Below, piece after piece: positions 9,223 through 18,271 of a stretch of DNA of 64,000 nucleotides. The stretch spans positions 1,860,001 to 1,924,000 of the forward strand of contig NZ_CP085636.1 in assembly GCF_027571385.1 (NCBI RefSeq). The letters run 5' to 3'. Position 1 is the first letter of the stretch, and each line of letters starts with the position of its first letter. The DNA is from Shewanella sp. MTB7. Its GTDB lineage: Bacteria > Pseudomonadota > Gammaproteobacteria > Enterobacterales > Shewanellaceae. The position numbers were made by a program, and so were the translations under genes. Below the pieces are notes generated by a model. The model worked only from the letters and a program-made list of their open reading frames with translations. It was not told the DNA's origin and made no database searches.

Positions 9223-11847
9223 ATGCGAACATCTAATTTTAAGAAAAGTATATTGGCGACAAATATTGCTTTAATGCTGGGAACTGCAGTCTCGATGTCT
9301 GCAATCGCAGCTGAAGCGGACTCAGTACCTACAGTAAATGATGATAATATTGAAAAAATTGAAGTTCGTGGTCTTCGTGCTTCTATGAAAGCTTCTATTA
9401 ATGAAAAACGATTCTCTGATGCCGTAGTTGATGCTGTATCGGCTGAAGATATTGGTAAATTCCCTGATGGTGATATCGGTGAATCATTAGCTCGCATACC
9501 AGGTGTAAGCGTTAGTCGCCAGTTTGGGCAGGGACAGCAAGTTTCAATTCGTGGCGCATCCTCACAGTTAACTCGAACCTTGTTAAACGGTCACGCGGTT
9601 GCTTCAACGGGTTGGTTTGATCAGCAATCAATTGATCGTAGTTTTAACTATTCACTTCTACCACCTGTAATGGTTAGTGGAATTGAAGTTTATAAATCAT
9701 CTCAAGCAGATATTACCGAAGGTGGTATTGGTGGTACTGTAATAGTCAAGACCCGTAAGCCACTTGATTTAGAAGCGAATACTGCCTACTTAAGTGCCAA
9801 GGGAGATTACGGCTCTGTTTCAGAAAATATAGATCCTGAGTTGTCAGGGTTATATAGCTGGAAAAATGAAATTGAAAATTTTGGTATATTGGTTGCGGCA
9901 GCAGGCTCGAAAACTGATTATCAGCGTAATGGTATTGAAACGCTTCTTGGTTGGGGCGAAATTGTTCCAACAACTTTTCAGCAAGATCGTGAGCGTACAG
10001 CGGTCAATGTAGCCGCTCAATATCGCCCAACAGACAGTTTAGAGTTCGGTTTAACGGTAACAACCTTAGATCTTGATGCTAATAATGCAAACACCTCACT
10101 CTTTTTATTCCCGACACAACAAGGTGAATCGACTTGTAATCAAACCAATGCTGCTGGAGTTTGTGTTGATATCACTCATTCAGGTGTAGATGCATTTGCT
10201 TGGGCTCAGACTTGGGCGCGTAAAGCTCAAATGTCATCTGATACCTATGATTTAGATTTTAACTTCGAAGCTGAGAATTTTACGCTTGAAGGCCGTATTG
10301 GTAATACTTCGGCGAAAGGTGGTACTAGCCTTACTTCTAACTACGGTAACTCCATCGGCAAGTCTAGTGACTTTGCTGGCCACTATGATGCTACTGGTGA
10401 AATCATTGACATCGATATCGCAAATAAGACATTTGATTCAAGTGACTTTAATGGTGAGCTAGCGACAGCGGGCTGGGCGCTTAAGAAGCAACCAAATACA
10501 GATGAAGAAACATATGCACAATTTAATGTAACTATCCCCGTTGAGCTTGGAGCTATAACGTCATTTAAGACCGGTGTTCGATATGCAGATCATGATGTGA
10601 CGCAAGAAACTGATATAGCTAACGTTGGTGATATAGCCTCTCGTGATGCTTCGTACTATTACAGCGGTACTATGTCATCAGGTGCAGGTTTTACTCTGCC
10701 AAAACCTAACTTTGATGCCATGATTTCAGATGCAAATGCAGCAATTGATGGTTTTACTCGTGATAAGTCAGGTTACGGAACACTAAACGAGAAGAACCTA
10801 GCTCTTTATGGAATGGCTAATTTCGAAGCTGAAGGTATACGAGGTAACGTCGGTCTGCGTTTTGTTTCAAGTGATATTGAATCTGATTATTATGCGTTAA
10901 GTAACACTGGTGAGTTTGCTGATAACTTGACTACAGATACGGCGAGTTATAGCGATGTTCTTCCAAGTGTTAACGTGGCATTTGATTTAACATCGGATCT
11001 GATTTTACGTACTTCAGCGGCTCAAGTTATCTCTCGTCCTAACTATTCTGAGTTATTCGCAACCTCGACTTTACCGGGTTTGAATGATGGCACACCTGGT
11101 AACGAGAAACTTAACCGAGGTTCTGTTTCTCTAGAACCATTTAAAGCGACTCAAGCAGATGTAAGTTTAGAGTGGTACTTTGGTGGTGAAGGGCTTGCTG
11201 CGATAACTTACTTTATCAAGGACGTGAGCTCATTTATCTCTACACGTCAAAAGCTTAACCAACAGATCGGTATTGATGATAATGATTTGATTGCTGCTGG
11301 TGGAAGTGCTTGTGGAGTCGGAGTTTACGATTGCTGGACTGTAAGTGAAAAGTATAATGCTAACGGTGGTCATATCGAAGGTGTTGAGCTGCAATTACAA
11401 GACTCGTTTGATAGTGGATTTGGTTATGCTGCAAACTACACGTATGCAGATGCTGGTTCACCTGCTGACAACTACCCTGATCAAGTCGGTGTATTCTCAG
11501 ATTCATCTAAGCACACTGTAAACTTAGTTGGTTACTATGAGAATAATAGCTTTAATGCTCGTCTAGCTTATAACTGGCGTAGTGAATACATGATGCGTGA
11601 ACTCCCTGGTTTCTACGGTAACCGTCAGCACCAGGATTACGGCACATTAGACTTAAGTGCTGGATACAGTGTTACCGAATGGATGGATATTACGTTTGAA
11701 GCGGTTAACTTAACTGAAGAAGATAGTATTCAAATCGGTGTTGCTCCACTGGACGCTGAAGTTATTCCAGAGTTTAAAGCTGATTACCCAGTATGGAGCT
11801 TCGAAGGTGAAGCTCGTTATAAAGTCGGCGTTGCACTACGTTTCTGA
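9223..11847 (+). CDS. TonB-dependent outer membrane receptor, predicted chitooligosaccharide uptake
   Basis: The 874-residue protein has a signal peptide (cleavage near AIAA|E, residue 30), a TonB-box-like IEKIEVRG (residues 43-50), a plug domain (DIGKFPDGDIGESLARIPGVSV, GGTVIVKTRKPLDL; about 55-190), a long beta-barrel, and a C-terminal aromatic strand ending in RF. It belongs to the carbohydrate-type receptors common in Alteromonadales. The NagR operator 66 bp upstream and the downstream hex/nag genes point to chitin fragments as substrate; this is inference. AAGGGA precedes the ATG. A terminator follows. Confidence 0.9.
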   Translation: MRTSNFKKSILATNIALMLGTAVSMSAIAAEADSVPTVNDDNIEKIEVRGLRASMKASINEKRFSDAVVDAVSAEDIGKFPDGDIGESLARIPGVSVSRQFGQGQQVSIRGASSQLTRTLLNGHAVASTGWFDQQSIDRSFNYSLLPPVMVSGIEVYKSSQADITEGGIGGTVIVKTRKPLDLEANTAYLSAKGDYGSVSENIDPELSGLYSWKNEIENFGILVAAAGSKTDYQRNGIETLLGWGEIVPTTFQQDRERTAVNVAAQYRPTDSLEFGLTVTTLDLDANNANTSLFLFPTQQGESTCNQTNAAGVCVDITHSGVDAFAWAQTWARKAQMSSDTYDLDFNFEAENFTLEGRIGNTSAKGGTSLTSNYGNSIGKSSDFAGHYDATGEIIDIDIANKTFDSSDFNGELATAGWALKKQPNTDEETYAQFNVTIPVELGAITSFKTGVRYADHDVTQETDIANVGDIASRDASYYYSGTMSSGAGFTLPKPNFDAMISDANAAIDGFTRDKSGYGTLNEKNLALYGMANFEAEGIRGNVGLRFVSSDIESDYYALSNTGEFADNLTTDTASYSDVLPSVNVAFDLTSDLILRTSAAQVISRPNYSELFATSTLPGLNDGTPGNEKLNRGSVSLEPFKATQADVSLEWYFGGEGLAAITYFIKDVSSFISTRQKLNQQIGIDDNDLIAAGGSACGVGVYDCWTVSEKYNANGGHIEGVELQLQDSFDSGFGYAANYTYADAGSPADNYPDQVGVFSDSSKHTVNLVGYYENNSFNARLAYNWRSEYMMRELPGFYGNRQHQDYGTLDLSAGYSVTEWMDITFEAVNLTEEDSIQIGVAPLDAEVIPEFKADYPVWSFEGEARYKVGVALRF

Positions 11848-11867
11848 TAAAGATTGATATATCGATG

Positions 11868-11893
11868 AAGCCCAGTTAATACTGGGCTTTTTA
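11868..11893 (+). terminator. Terminator after the TonB receptor gene
   Basis: The stem AAGCCCAGT / ACTGGGCTT with a TAAT loop is followed by TTTATT. It could separate or attenuate transcription into the halogenase-like gene. Confidence 0.75.
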
Positions 11894-11957
11894 TTGAGGA
11901 ATTATTGTAATTACCTAATAATATTGCAGTTAACCCAAATAATATTGAAGGTTCAGT

Positions 11958-13484
11958 ATGGATATTAAAAAAGTAGTTATCGTTGGCGGTGGAACTGCAG
12001 GCTGGTTAGCTGCAAATCATTTCGGTAAAGCTTTGCTTAATACTGAAGGAGTCTCAGTTACTTTAATTGAGTCTCCAGATATTCCGACTATTGGTGTAGG
12101 CGAAGGAACGGTTCCTGCAATTAGAAAATCTCTACAGAGTTTCGGAATAAGTGAAAGTGAGTTTATTACGCAATGTGATGTAACGTTTAAGCAGTCGATA
12201 AAATTTTCAAATTGGTTAAATAAAGATAAACATGGTCATGATAATGCTTTTCACCACCTGTTTGATATGCCATCGCCTTTGGGCGATGACTTGACGCCTT
12301 TCTGGCTAAATCATCAGCACTATGACTATTCGAAACTTGTTTCTCCTCAGTTTGTGGCCTGTGAAGCTTTTAAAGCACCGAAGAAGATAACTACGCCTGA
12401 ATATGAGGGTTCACTTGGATATGCTTATCATTTAAATGCAGCAAAATTTGCAAAGCTATTGGCAAAAAATGGTCGAGATCGTTTTTGTGTCGAACATATT
12501 TTTGCTAATGTCAGTGAGGTTAAACTCAATGAATCAGGGGCTGTAGGCTCGTTAGTTACAGATACTCATGGCGAGCTGTTTTTTGATTTTTATATTGATT
12601 GTACTGGGTTTGAGACCCTTATTATAGACAAGAGCCTCAAGGTGCCTTTTATCGATAAGTCAGAACAGCTGTTTGTCGATAGAGCTTTAGTAGTACAAGT
12701 TCCTACGGATATTAACGCATCTATCCCACCCTTCACCATGGCAACAGCTCACCAAGCAGGTTGGATCTGGGATATTGCGTTAACGAATAGAAGGGGGGTC
12801 GGTTTTGTCTATTCAACCAAATACATGGATGATGAAACAGCTATTGGTAAGCTTGATAAATACTTAGGAGGAGGGTTATCAGATTTAAGTTACCGTATTC
12901 TGCCGATGAAAGTCGGGTATAGAGAGAAGTTTTGGCATCAAAATTGTGTTTGTCTCGGTTTAGCTCAAGGTTTTTTAGAGCCATTAGAGGCAACTTCCAT
13001 CCTTCTTACTGACTTTGCGGCTAACTATATCGCTAATCGTTTCCCTCAATCAATGGCACAAATGCAGACTATTCAACCTCAATTTAATCAGGTTATGGGC
13101 TACGCTTGGGAAAGAGTCGTAGAGTTTATTAAGTTGCATTACTGTTTGTCGGATAGAGTAGACTCTCAGTTTTGGATAGATAATAGAGACCCAAGTACCA
13201 TTCCTGATGAATTAGTGAGAAGATTAGCTCTTTGGGAAAGTTATGCGCCTAATCGAGAAGATTTTTTTAGCAAATTTGAAGTGTTCGATCTTGAGAACTA
13301 TCTCTATGTTCTTTACGGAATGAAGTACCACACTCAAGCGAACAATCTAACAGATGAACAATCGCATCTTGCCAATAAACAGTCTCAGCAGCTTGCTAAA
13401 ATTGGTCAGCAACTGACAGAGGAATTACCTGATCACAGGGAGTTACTTAATAAGATCAAAGCGCATGGACTTCAATCAATCTAG
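11958..13484 (+). CDS. Flavin-dependent (tryptophan) halogenase-like protein
   Basis: The 508-residue protein has an N-terminal FAD-binding motif GGGTAG (residues 10-15) and family landmarks: GVGEGTVP, a lysine in TFKQSIKF (Lys78, the place of the catalytic lysine of PrnA/RebH), and the WxWxI motif at residues 269-273. The motif reads WIWDIA, with Ala274 where classical halogenases have Pro. Halogenase-like genes next to TonB receptors are frequent in marine gammaproteobacteria and Xanthomonas; their natural substrates are mostly unknown. It follows the receptor by 110 bp, so NagR control by read-through is likely. No separate flavin reductase is visible nearby. Confidence 0.82.
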   Translation: MDIKKVVIVGGGTAGWLAANHFGKALLNTEGVSVTLIESPDIPTIGVGEGTVPAIRKSLQSFGISESEFITQCDVTFKQSIKFSNWLNKDKHGHDNAFHHLFDMPSPLGDDLTPFWLNHQHYDYSKLVSPQFVACEAFKAPKKITTPEYEGSLGYAYHLNAAKFAKLLAKNGRDRFCVEHIFANVSEVKLNESGAVGSLVTDTHGELFFDFYIDCTGFETLIIDKSLKVPFIDKSEQLFVDRALVVQVPTDINASIPPFTMATAHQAGWIWDIALTNRRGVGFVYSTKYMDDETAIGKLDKYLGGGLSDLSYRILPMKVGYREKFWHQNCVCLGLAQGFLEPLEATSILLTDFAANYIANRFPQSMAQMQTIQPQFNQVMGYAWERVVEFIKLHYCLSDRVDSQFWIDNRDPSTIPDELVRRLALWESYAPNREDFFSKFEVFDLENYLYVLYGMKYHTQANNLTDEQSHLANKQSQQLAKIGQQLTEELPDHRELLNKIKAHGLQSI

Positions 13485-13600
13485 CCTTCTTTTTACTTGA
13501 AGATAATTAGTCGAACTCCATTAGTTAGCATATAACTTGTTAGGTATTTGAAGACTGTTTAACGAATGGAGTTTCTAAAGCTGGGTTGAACTAGTGGAGA

Positions 13601-13631
13601 AGCAAGCTCTATATCATATATAGAGTTTGCT
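13601..13631. terminator. Hairpin between convergent halogenase-like and SapC-like genes
   Basis: A 14-bp stem (13601-13614 with 13618-13631, one wobble pair) with a 3-nt loop sits between two convergent genes. There is no clear T-run, so it is a possible bidirectional terminator. Confidence 0.5.
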
Positions 13632-13671
13632 CTAGTCCTACATAATCTCCACTTTCGAGCAGATATTTAAA

Positions 13672-14394
13672 TTAAGACTGAGTTTCATCAAACTCATTTT
13701 GCTTAGTGATCAACCTCGCAATCTGATGCAGTGAGGTTAAGTGAGCATAGATGAGTGGCAATAGGCCTTTGCTTTTTAGGGTAAGAAACTCTTCATCTTT
13801 TAGCTCCCTCAATGCCTTCTCATCGATAATATATACCCCATCAATGTTGACTTGTGGACTGTCACTGCTGAGCTTTACTGTGAGTTGTTTAGGGGTCAAC
13901 AGATTTAAATCTGCAAAATATTTAGTGATGCCAGCCGTTTGCTGGGTAAAGCTCGCTAGATCCAATAGGGCATTTGAGCGTTTTTTTAAGTATTCAGTTT
14001 GTTCGCCAGATTTGTCGAAAAGTTTATCACCTTCATCTGTAGTGACAAGTTCACTCTTTTCATCGATAAATACCATCACCTCTTCGCTATTTTGTGATGT
14101 TTGCATTAAGGATAGTGGTGATTTGCTAAAGCCAATAGGGGTTACTGAAGCATCCCAATTTTCAGTTTGACAGTACAGGTTGAAATTATTGTTAATTCCC
14201 ATCATGGCGATAGGTGTAAATTGACCATTTTCTGTATTTTTTACGAAGACAATAGGAAATTCTGTAGCCAATATGGCAAATTCTTGTACGACGACAGGGA
14301 TCAAGCTTTGTGCAGCAAAGCGACGGTAGTCCTTGGACTCTTTTATCGCAGTATTCAGATGTACTGTTGAATTCAGTGGAGAAATATTTGTCAT
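13672..14394 (-). CDS. SapC-like protein
   Basis: The 240-residue protein matches the SapC family by its N-terminal part: FAAQSLIPVVVQEF, then FPIVFVKN and FTPIAMMGI. It has no signal peptide or membrane segment. SapC was named in the Campylobacter fetus S-layer locus; its biochemical role is unknown. In marine gammaproteobacteria it recurs beside TonB receptors and halogenase-like genes, as here. A NagR-type operator lies 92 bp upstream of its start, so it probably belongs to the GlcNAc regulon. Confidence 0.75.
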   Translation of the reverse strand: MTNISPLNSTVHLNTAIKESKDYRRFAAQSLIPVVVQEFAILATEFPIVFVKNTENGQFTPIAMMGINNNFNLYCQTENWDASVTPIGFSKSPLSLMQTSQNSEEVMVFIDEKSELVTTDEGDKLFDKSGEQTEYLKKRSNALLDLASFTQQTAGITKYFADLNLLTPKQLTVKLSSDSPQVNIDGVYIIDEKALRELKDEEFLTLKSKGLLPLIYAHLTSLHQIARLITKQNEFDETQS

Positions 14395-14486
14395 ATTAAT
14401 CAGTGCCTCAGCTTACTATTTAATTGTTATGTTTTTTGTAGGTGCCGAGTAGTTACACTCATTACTCGTTATGATGTTAACAACTT

Positions 14487-14502
14487 TAGACAGCGTTGTC
14501 AT
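14487..14502 (-). promoter_or_regulatory. NagR-type operator upstream of the SapC-like gene
   Basis: TAGACAGCGTTGTCAT, 92 bp from the start of the minus-strand gene. It differs from the common core at one position. Confidence 0.8.
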
Positions 14503-14631
14503 ATTTTGGTGTTAACGCTCATGATCGAAGCGAGTTCTCGTTTCTAGCTTCGTTGCCAGCCTGAAGCTAAAAGTTCAGTACTTATGTAAGAAAGATGTAG
14601 ATATTTAGCTTGCTCTTGTGTATGTTTGTTA

Positions 14632-14647
14632 ATGACAGCGTTGTCAT
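14632..14647 (+). promoter_or_regulatory. NagR-type operator upstream of the decayed ORF and hex
   Basis: ATGACAGCGTTGTCAT, identical to the site in front of the TonB receptor and facing the rightward genes. Confidence 0.82.
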
Positions 14648-14933
14648 CCGCTTGTGTGATAAGCTGTTGGTAAGGTCTACATGATGAAGGAAGAGGTCTC
14701 TTAATTCATGTTTTGGCAAACATTTGCTAGCAATCTTTGGCGTAGGTTTGTGCTTTATACTTTATATAGTCTCTCCCCAGAAACTAGCTTTTGCTAAGTG
14801 TTATCTTCACTGTTTTGAATATAACACTTAGCTACTTTTTCTTTAGGTTAACTGGACTATATTGTGGTGAGTCATAGGAAAATAAGGTAATTAATACTCT
14901 TGTCTGATGTTGACGAAAGAGGAAGTAAAATTC

Positions 14934-15292
14934 ATGTTACAGTCTCGAATTAACATTTTTATTCTCGCTTGTCTATCCACTCTCTGCATTATTACGAATG
15001 TTACCGCTGAAACCTTAGTCATTACTATCTCTCCTTTAGTTGATGTGTCAACAGCAATAAATAAGACTGTATCGGTGATGCAAATCAGCCGACATTGTCA
15101 GCTGAAGCCGCTGGAGAGTAAACTTATGTCACCAATGATATGTTTAAAAATTCAAATGAGTTTGCCACTGGTTCTGTTTCTTTTAGCCGTGTGCAACTTC
15201 TATAGTCGAATGAGGGTTTGTTTTTCCAAGGAGAAAGGTTGGGGGGATTGGATTATGCCGTTTACAGGGACGAATATACAATACTAAGATAT
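14934..15292 (+). pseudogene. Probable decayed gene for an exported protein
   Basis: AGGAAG lies 8 nt before an ATG at 14934 that opens a good signal peptide (MLQSRINIFILACLSTLC... VTA|ET). After about 45 residues the continuing frame, which stops at 15287, reads as low-quality hydrophobic sequence. The frame shifted by two bases reads more like protein (DCIGDANQPTLSAEAAGE, TYVTNDMFKNSNEFATGSV, GLDYAVYRDEYTILRYFSYA) but is cut by three in-frame stops. The pattern fits a frameshift plus nonsense changes. The original family is not recognised. It keeps a NagR operator upstream, so the lost protein probably served GlcNAc/chitin use. Confidence 0.45.
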
Positions 15293-15364
15293 TTTTCATA
15301 TGCTTGACTCAAGGAATTTGGCATAAGAAAGTCACCTGAATAATTATAATAATAGAGGGATACA

Positions 15365-18052
15365 ATGAAGCTTAAATTATTGACTGCGACCATCACCTTA
15401 GTATTGGTGACAATTGGTTGTTCTGAAAATAGTGTTGTAGATGATAAGAGCTCAATTGTGCAAGCAAAAGCCGATGCTTCATTGGCAATGACACAAACAC
15501 GATTAAATCAACTGGGTGATACCCTTGATGTAAAATATCGTCTTCTAACCAACTTTCCTGAAGGTTGCCCTACTGCAGGTGTGGACGGACGCTGTTTTAG
15601 TGCTCAAATCGATCTTACTTCGAGTGTTGATTTAACCAGTTCTGATTGGGCTATCTATTACAGTCAAATGAGGCCGGTACAAGATGTACTGTCTGATGAG
15701 TTCACTATAACGCGTGTAAAGGGCGATCTGCATAAGATAACCCCAACAACCTCCTTTAAAGGCTTAAAGAAAGGGGAGACCAAAACCATCGATTTCCGTG
15801 GTGAGCTTTGGCACTTATCTGAAATTGACGCGATGCCAAACTATTACTTGGTATCTGGTGAGTTAACCCCAGCTTTAATTAAGAGCACTGCTGTGACCTA
15901 TGACTCAGAAACAGGCATTGAAGTCAGGCCTTACGCTGTCGAATTTACCGATGCAGATAAACACTATAAACGCAGCGACACAGACTTAATCAAGTGGGCA
16001 AAAACTGAGGTTCTGTTTCAAGCCAACCAGGGCATTGAGCTACAGTTAGATGCAGCAACAAATAGCATCATACCAACACCGCTTAAGATAGCGATCAATT
16101 CAGATGATAAACCAGTTTCACTGCATTCAGGTATCAAGCTCGAACTCAACGGCCACAAGAAAGAATTCATTGCTGCTGCACTGCATAGATTAGCGCGAAT
16201 AGGGGTGGCAGAGTCTGACAAAGGGTTGCCAGTTGTTTTAAGCGAGCTTAAAGGTTCAACTCAAACTGGTGCATATACGTTAGACATAACAAAACAAGGT
16301 ATCAAGCTGGCCGCTGGCGATGATGCGGGATTCTCTTATGGTTTATCTTCATTGGCAAGCTTGATAGATACTAAAGAGCTTTCAATCAATTCCATGCTAA
16401 TTGAAGACGCACCAAGGTATGACTTTCGTGGCATGCATATCGATGTGTCACGTAACTTCCACAGTAAGCAGTTAGTGTTAGATATGTTAGATCAGATGGC
16501 TGCTTATAAATTGAATAAGCTGCATCTGCATATGGCTGATGATGAAGGTTGGCGCCTAGAGATCGATGGATTACCTGAACTGACTGACATTGGCAGTAAG
16601 CGTTGCCATGATTTGAGTGAAACCACATGTTTATTGCCGCAACTTGGTAGTGGTCCATTTGCCGATACACCAGTCAGTGGCTATTACACCAAAGCGGATT
16701 ACATTGAGATATTGAAGTATGCATCGGCGAGACAGATTCAGGTGATCCCGTCGATGGATATGCCTGGCCACTCAAGGGCGGCTATCAAGTCGATGGAGGT
16801 GCGCTATAACAAGTTGATGGTAACAGGTGATGAAGTGGCTGCTAAAGAGTACATGCTGATCGATCTTGCGGACAAAACAGAGTATTCATCGATTCAATAC
16901 TATGACGATAACACCTTAAACGTGTGTATGGAGTCTACTTTCCACTTTGTCGATAAAGTGATTGATGAAATCGCCAAGTTACATGAAGCCGCAGGGCAGC
17001 CTTTGACTATTTATCATATAGGCGCCGATGAAACAGCTGGTGCCTGGCTTGAGTCACCTCAATGTAAAGCGTTTCTAGCCAACAATGTACAAGGTGTCAC
17101 ATCTTTTGATGAGTTTGGAGCATATTTTGATGAGTTTGGAGCATATTTTGTCGAACGAGTCTCTAATATACTCAATGATAAAGGGATAGAACCTGCGGGT
17201 TGGAGTGATGGTATGAGCCATACCAGACCTTCGAAGATGCCACAAAAATCTCAATCTAATATCTGGGATGTCATTTCCCATGACGGATATAAAAGAGCCC
17301 ATGATCAAGTTAACTTAGGCTGGGATGCAGTACTGGGCACACCAGAAGTGCTTTATTTTGATTTCCCCTATGAGGCTGATCCAAAGGAGCATGGCTACTA
17401 CTGGGCAAGTCGTAATACCAATGAGCGTAAGTTGTATGGTTTTATGCCTGATAATTTACCAGCAAACGCTGAGCAATGGACCGATATTCAGGGGCTGGCA
17501 TTTGAAGCTGATGATACCGAAAAGCTGAATGAAAATGGGAAACGTATCAGTGGACCAATGAAGGCCAATAAGTCTTTTTCTGGAATACAGGGACAGATCT
17601 GGAGTGAAACCTTAAGAAGTGATGAGTTGGTTGAATATATGACTTTTCCGAGGTTACTTATTTTAGCCGAAAAAGCATGGCATAAAGCTAGCTGGGAAGT
17701 ACCTTATCAATATTCAGGTGCGATTTATAACCAGAGCTCCGGATTCTTTACTGAGCAGATGCGTGCAAGCCAAGCTAAGCAGTGGGCAGTTATAGCCAAT
17801 ACACTAGGCCAAAAGGAGTTAATAAAACTCGATATGGCAGGTATTGATTACCGTGTACCTACTGTCGGTGCACATATTCATGATGGTCAACTTCATACTA
17901 ACCTAATCTACCCAGGTCTTGAGGTTGAGTACCGTGTTGCTGGTGGAGAGTGGATCACATTCCAATCTCCAGTGGTTGTAAAAGGGACTGTTGAAGTGAG
18001 AGCCGTGGCTGCCGATGGTGTTAGAAAAGGACGGACTCTCACTGTTAATTAA
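15365..18052 (+). CDS. hex: Beta-N-acetylhexosaminidase, family GH20, lipoprotein
   Basis: The 895-residue protein has a lipoprotein signal (lipobox VTIGC, Cys19), an N-terminal carbohydrate-binding domain (about 45-200), a GH20b domain, and a (beta/alpha)8 catalytic domain from about residue 350 (DFRGMHIDVSRNFHSK, KLHLHMADDEGWRLEI). The catalytic Asp555-Glu556 pair is in HIGADETAGAW. A short C-terminal domain follows. GH20 enzymes remove terminal GlcNAc from chitooligosaccharides using the substrate acetamido group. An exact 21-bp tandem duplication at 17108-17149 repeats DEFGAYF at 582-588 and 589-595, soon after the catalytic pair. GAGGG precedes the ATG. Confidence 0.93.
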   Translation: MKLKLLTATITLVLVTIGCSENSVVDDKSSIVQAKADASLAMTQTRLNQLGDTLDVKYRLLTNFPEGCPTAGVDGRCFSAQIDLTSSVDLTSSDWAIYYSQMRPVQDVLSDEFTITRVKGDLHKITPTTSFKGLKKGETKTIDFRGELWHLSEIDAMPNYYLVSGELTPALIKSTAVTYDSETGIEVRPYAVEFTDADKHYKRSDTDLIKWAKTEVLFQANQGIELQLDAATNSIIPTPLKIAINSDDKPVSLHSGIKLELNGHKKEFIAAALHRLARIGVAESDKGLPVVLSELKGSTQTGAYTLDITKQGIKLAAGDDAGFSYGLSSLASLIDTKELSINSMLIEDAPRYDFRGMHIDVSRNFHSKQLVLDMLDQMAAYKLNKLHLHMADDEGWRLEIDGLPELTDIGSKRCHDLSETTCLLPQLGSGPFADTPVSGYYTKADYIEILKYASARQIQVIPSMDMPGHSRAAIKSMEVRYNKLMVTGDEVAAKEYMLIDLADKTEYSSIQYYDDNTLNVCMESTFHFVDKVIDEIAKLHEAAGQPLTIYHIGADETAGAWLESPQCKAFLANNVQGVTSFDEFGAYFDEFGAYFVERVSNILNDKGIEPAGWSDGMSHTRPSKMPQKSQSNIWDVISHDGYKRAHDQVNLGWDAVLGTPEVLYFDFPYEADPKEHGYYWASRNTNERKLYGFMPDNLPANAEQWTDIQGLAFEADDTEKLNENGKRISGPMKANKSFSGIQGQIWSETLRSDELVEYMTFPRLLILAEKAWHKASWEVPYQYSGAIYNQSSGFFTEQMRASQAKQWAVIANTLGQKELIKLDMAGIDYRVPTVGAHIHDGQLHTNLIYPGLEVEYRVAGGEWITFQSPVVVKGTVEVRAVAADGVRKGRTLTVN
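17108..17149 (+). repeat. Exact 21-bp tandem duplication inside hex
   Basis: Two identical 21-base units (17108-17128 and 17129-17149) add seven residues (DEFGAYF) in frame. This looks like replication slippage and is probably recent because the units are identical. Confidence 0.9.
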
Positions 18053-18164
18053 CAATTAAACAACAGGTGTGACTTTGCCTTATGCTTTAGTCATACCGTT
18101 ATTAACCCTCATGGACTCTACTTTTTCTTAAATACGCCTTAGGTTTTTTACGTATAAAAAGTAA

Positions 18165-18180
18165 ATGACAACGCTGTCAT
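18165..18180 (+). promoter_or_regulatory. NagR-type operator upstream of nagK
   Basis: ATGACAACGCTGTCAT, about 90 bp before nagK. It is the same palindrome read with A and C at the degenerate central positions. Confidence 0.85.
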
Positions 18181-18271
18181 AATTGTTGTAACATGAAGTT
18201 AACTTAATCAGTGAGCAGAGCGACATTCTGGTCGTGTGCGTTTTGAAGAAAAACTGTGAATGAGGTCTGTC

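Larger units (their letters stand above)
14395..14933. other. Divergent regulatory region with two NagR operators
   Basis: The 539-bp region between the SapC-like gene and a rightward decayed ORF contains two operators (14487-14502 and 14632-14647), one placed for each direction. No convincing gene was seen in it. Confidence 0.65.

Noticed and set aside
11958..13484. Secondary metabolite biosynthetic cluster suggested by the halogenase-like gene
   Set aside because: No synthases, carriers or other tailoring enzymes nearby; the neighbours are a sugar receptor and GlcNAc genes.
13751..14170. 139-codon frame opposite the SapC-like gene
   Set aside because: It lies entirely within the SapC-like gene on the other strand; the SapC protein has family motifs and this one does not.
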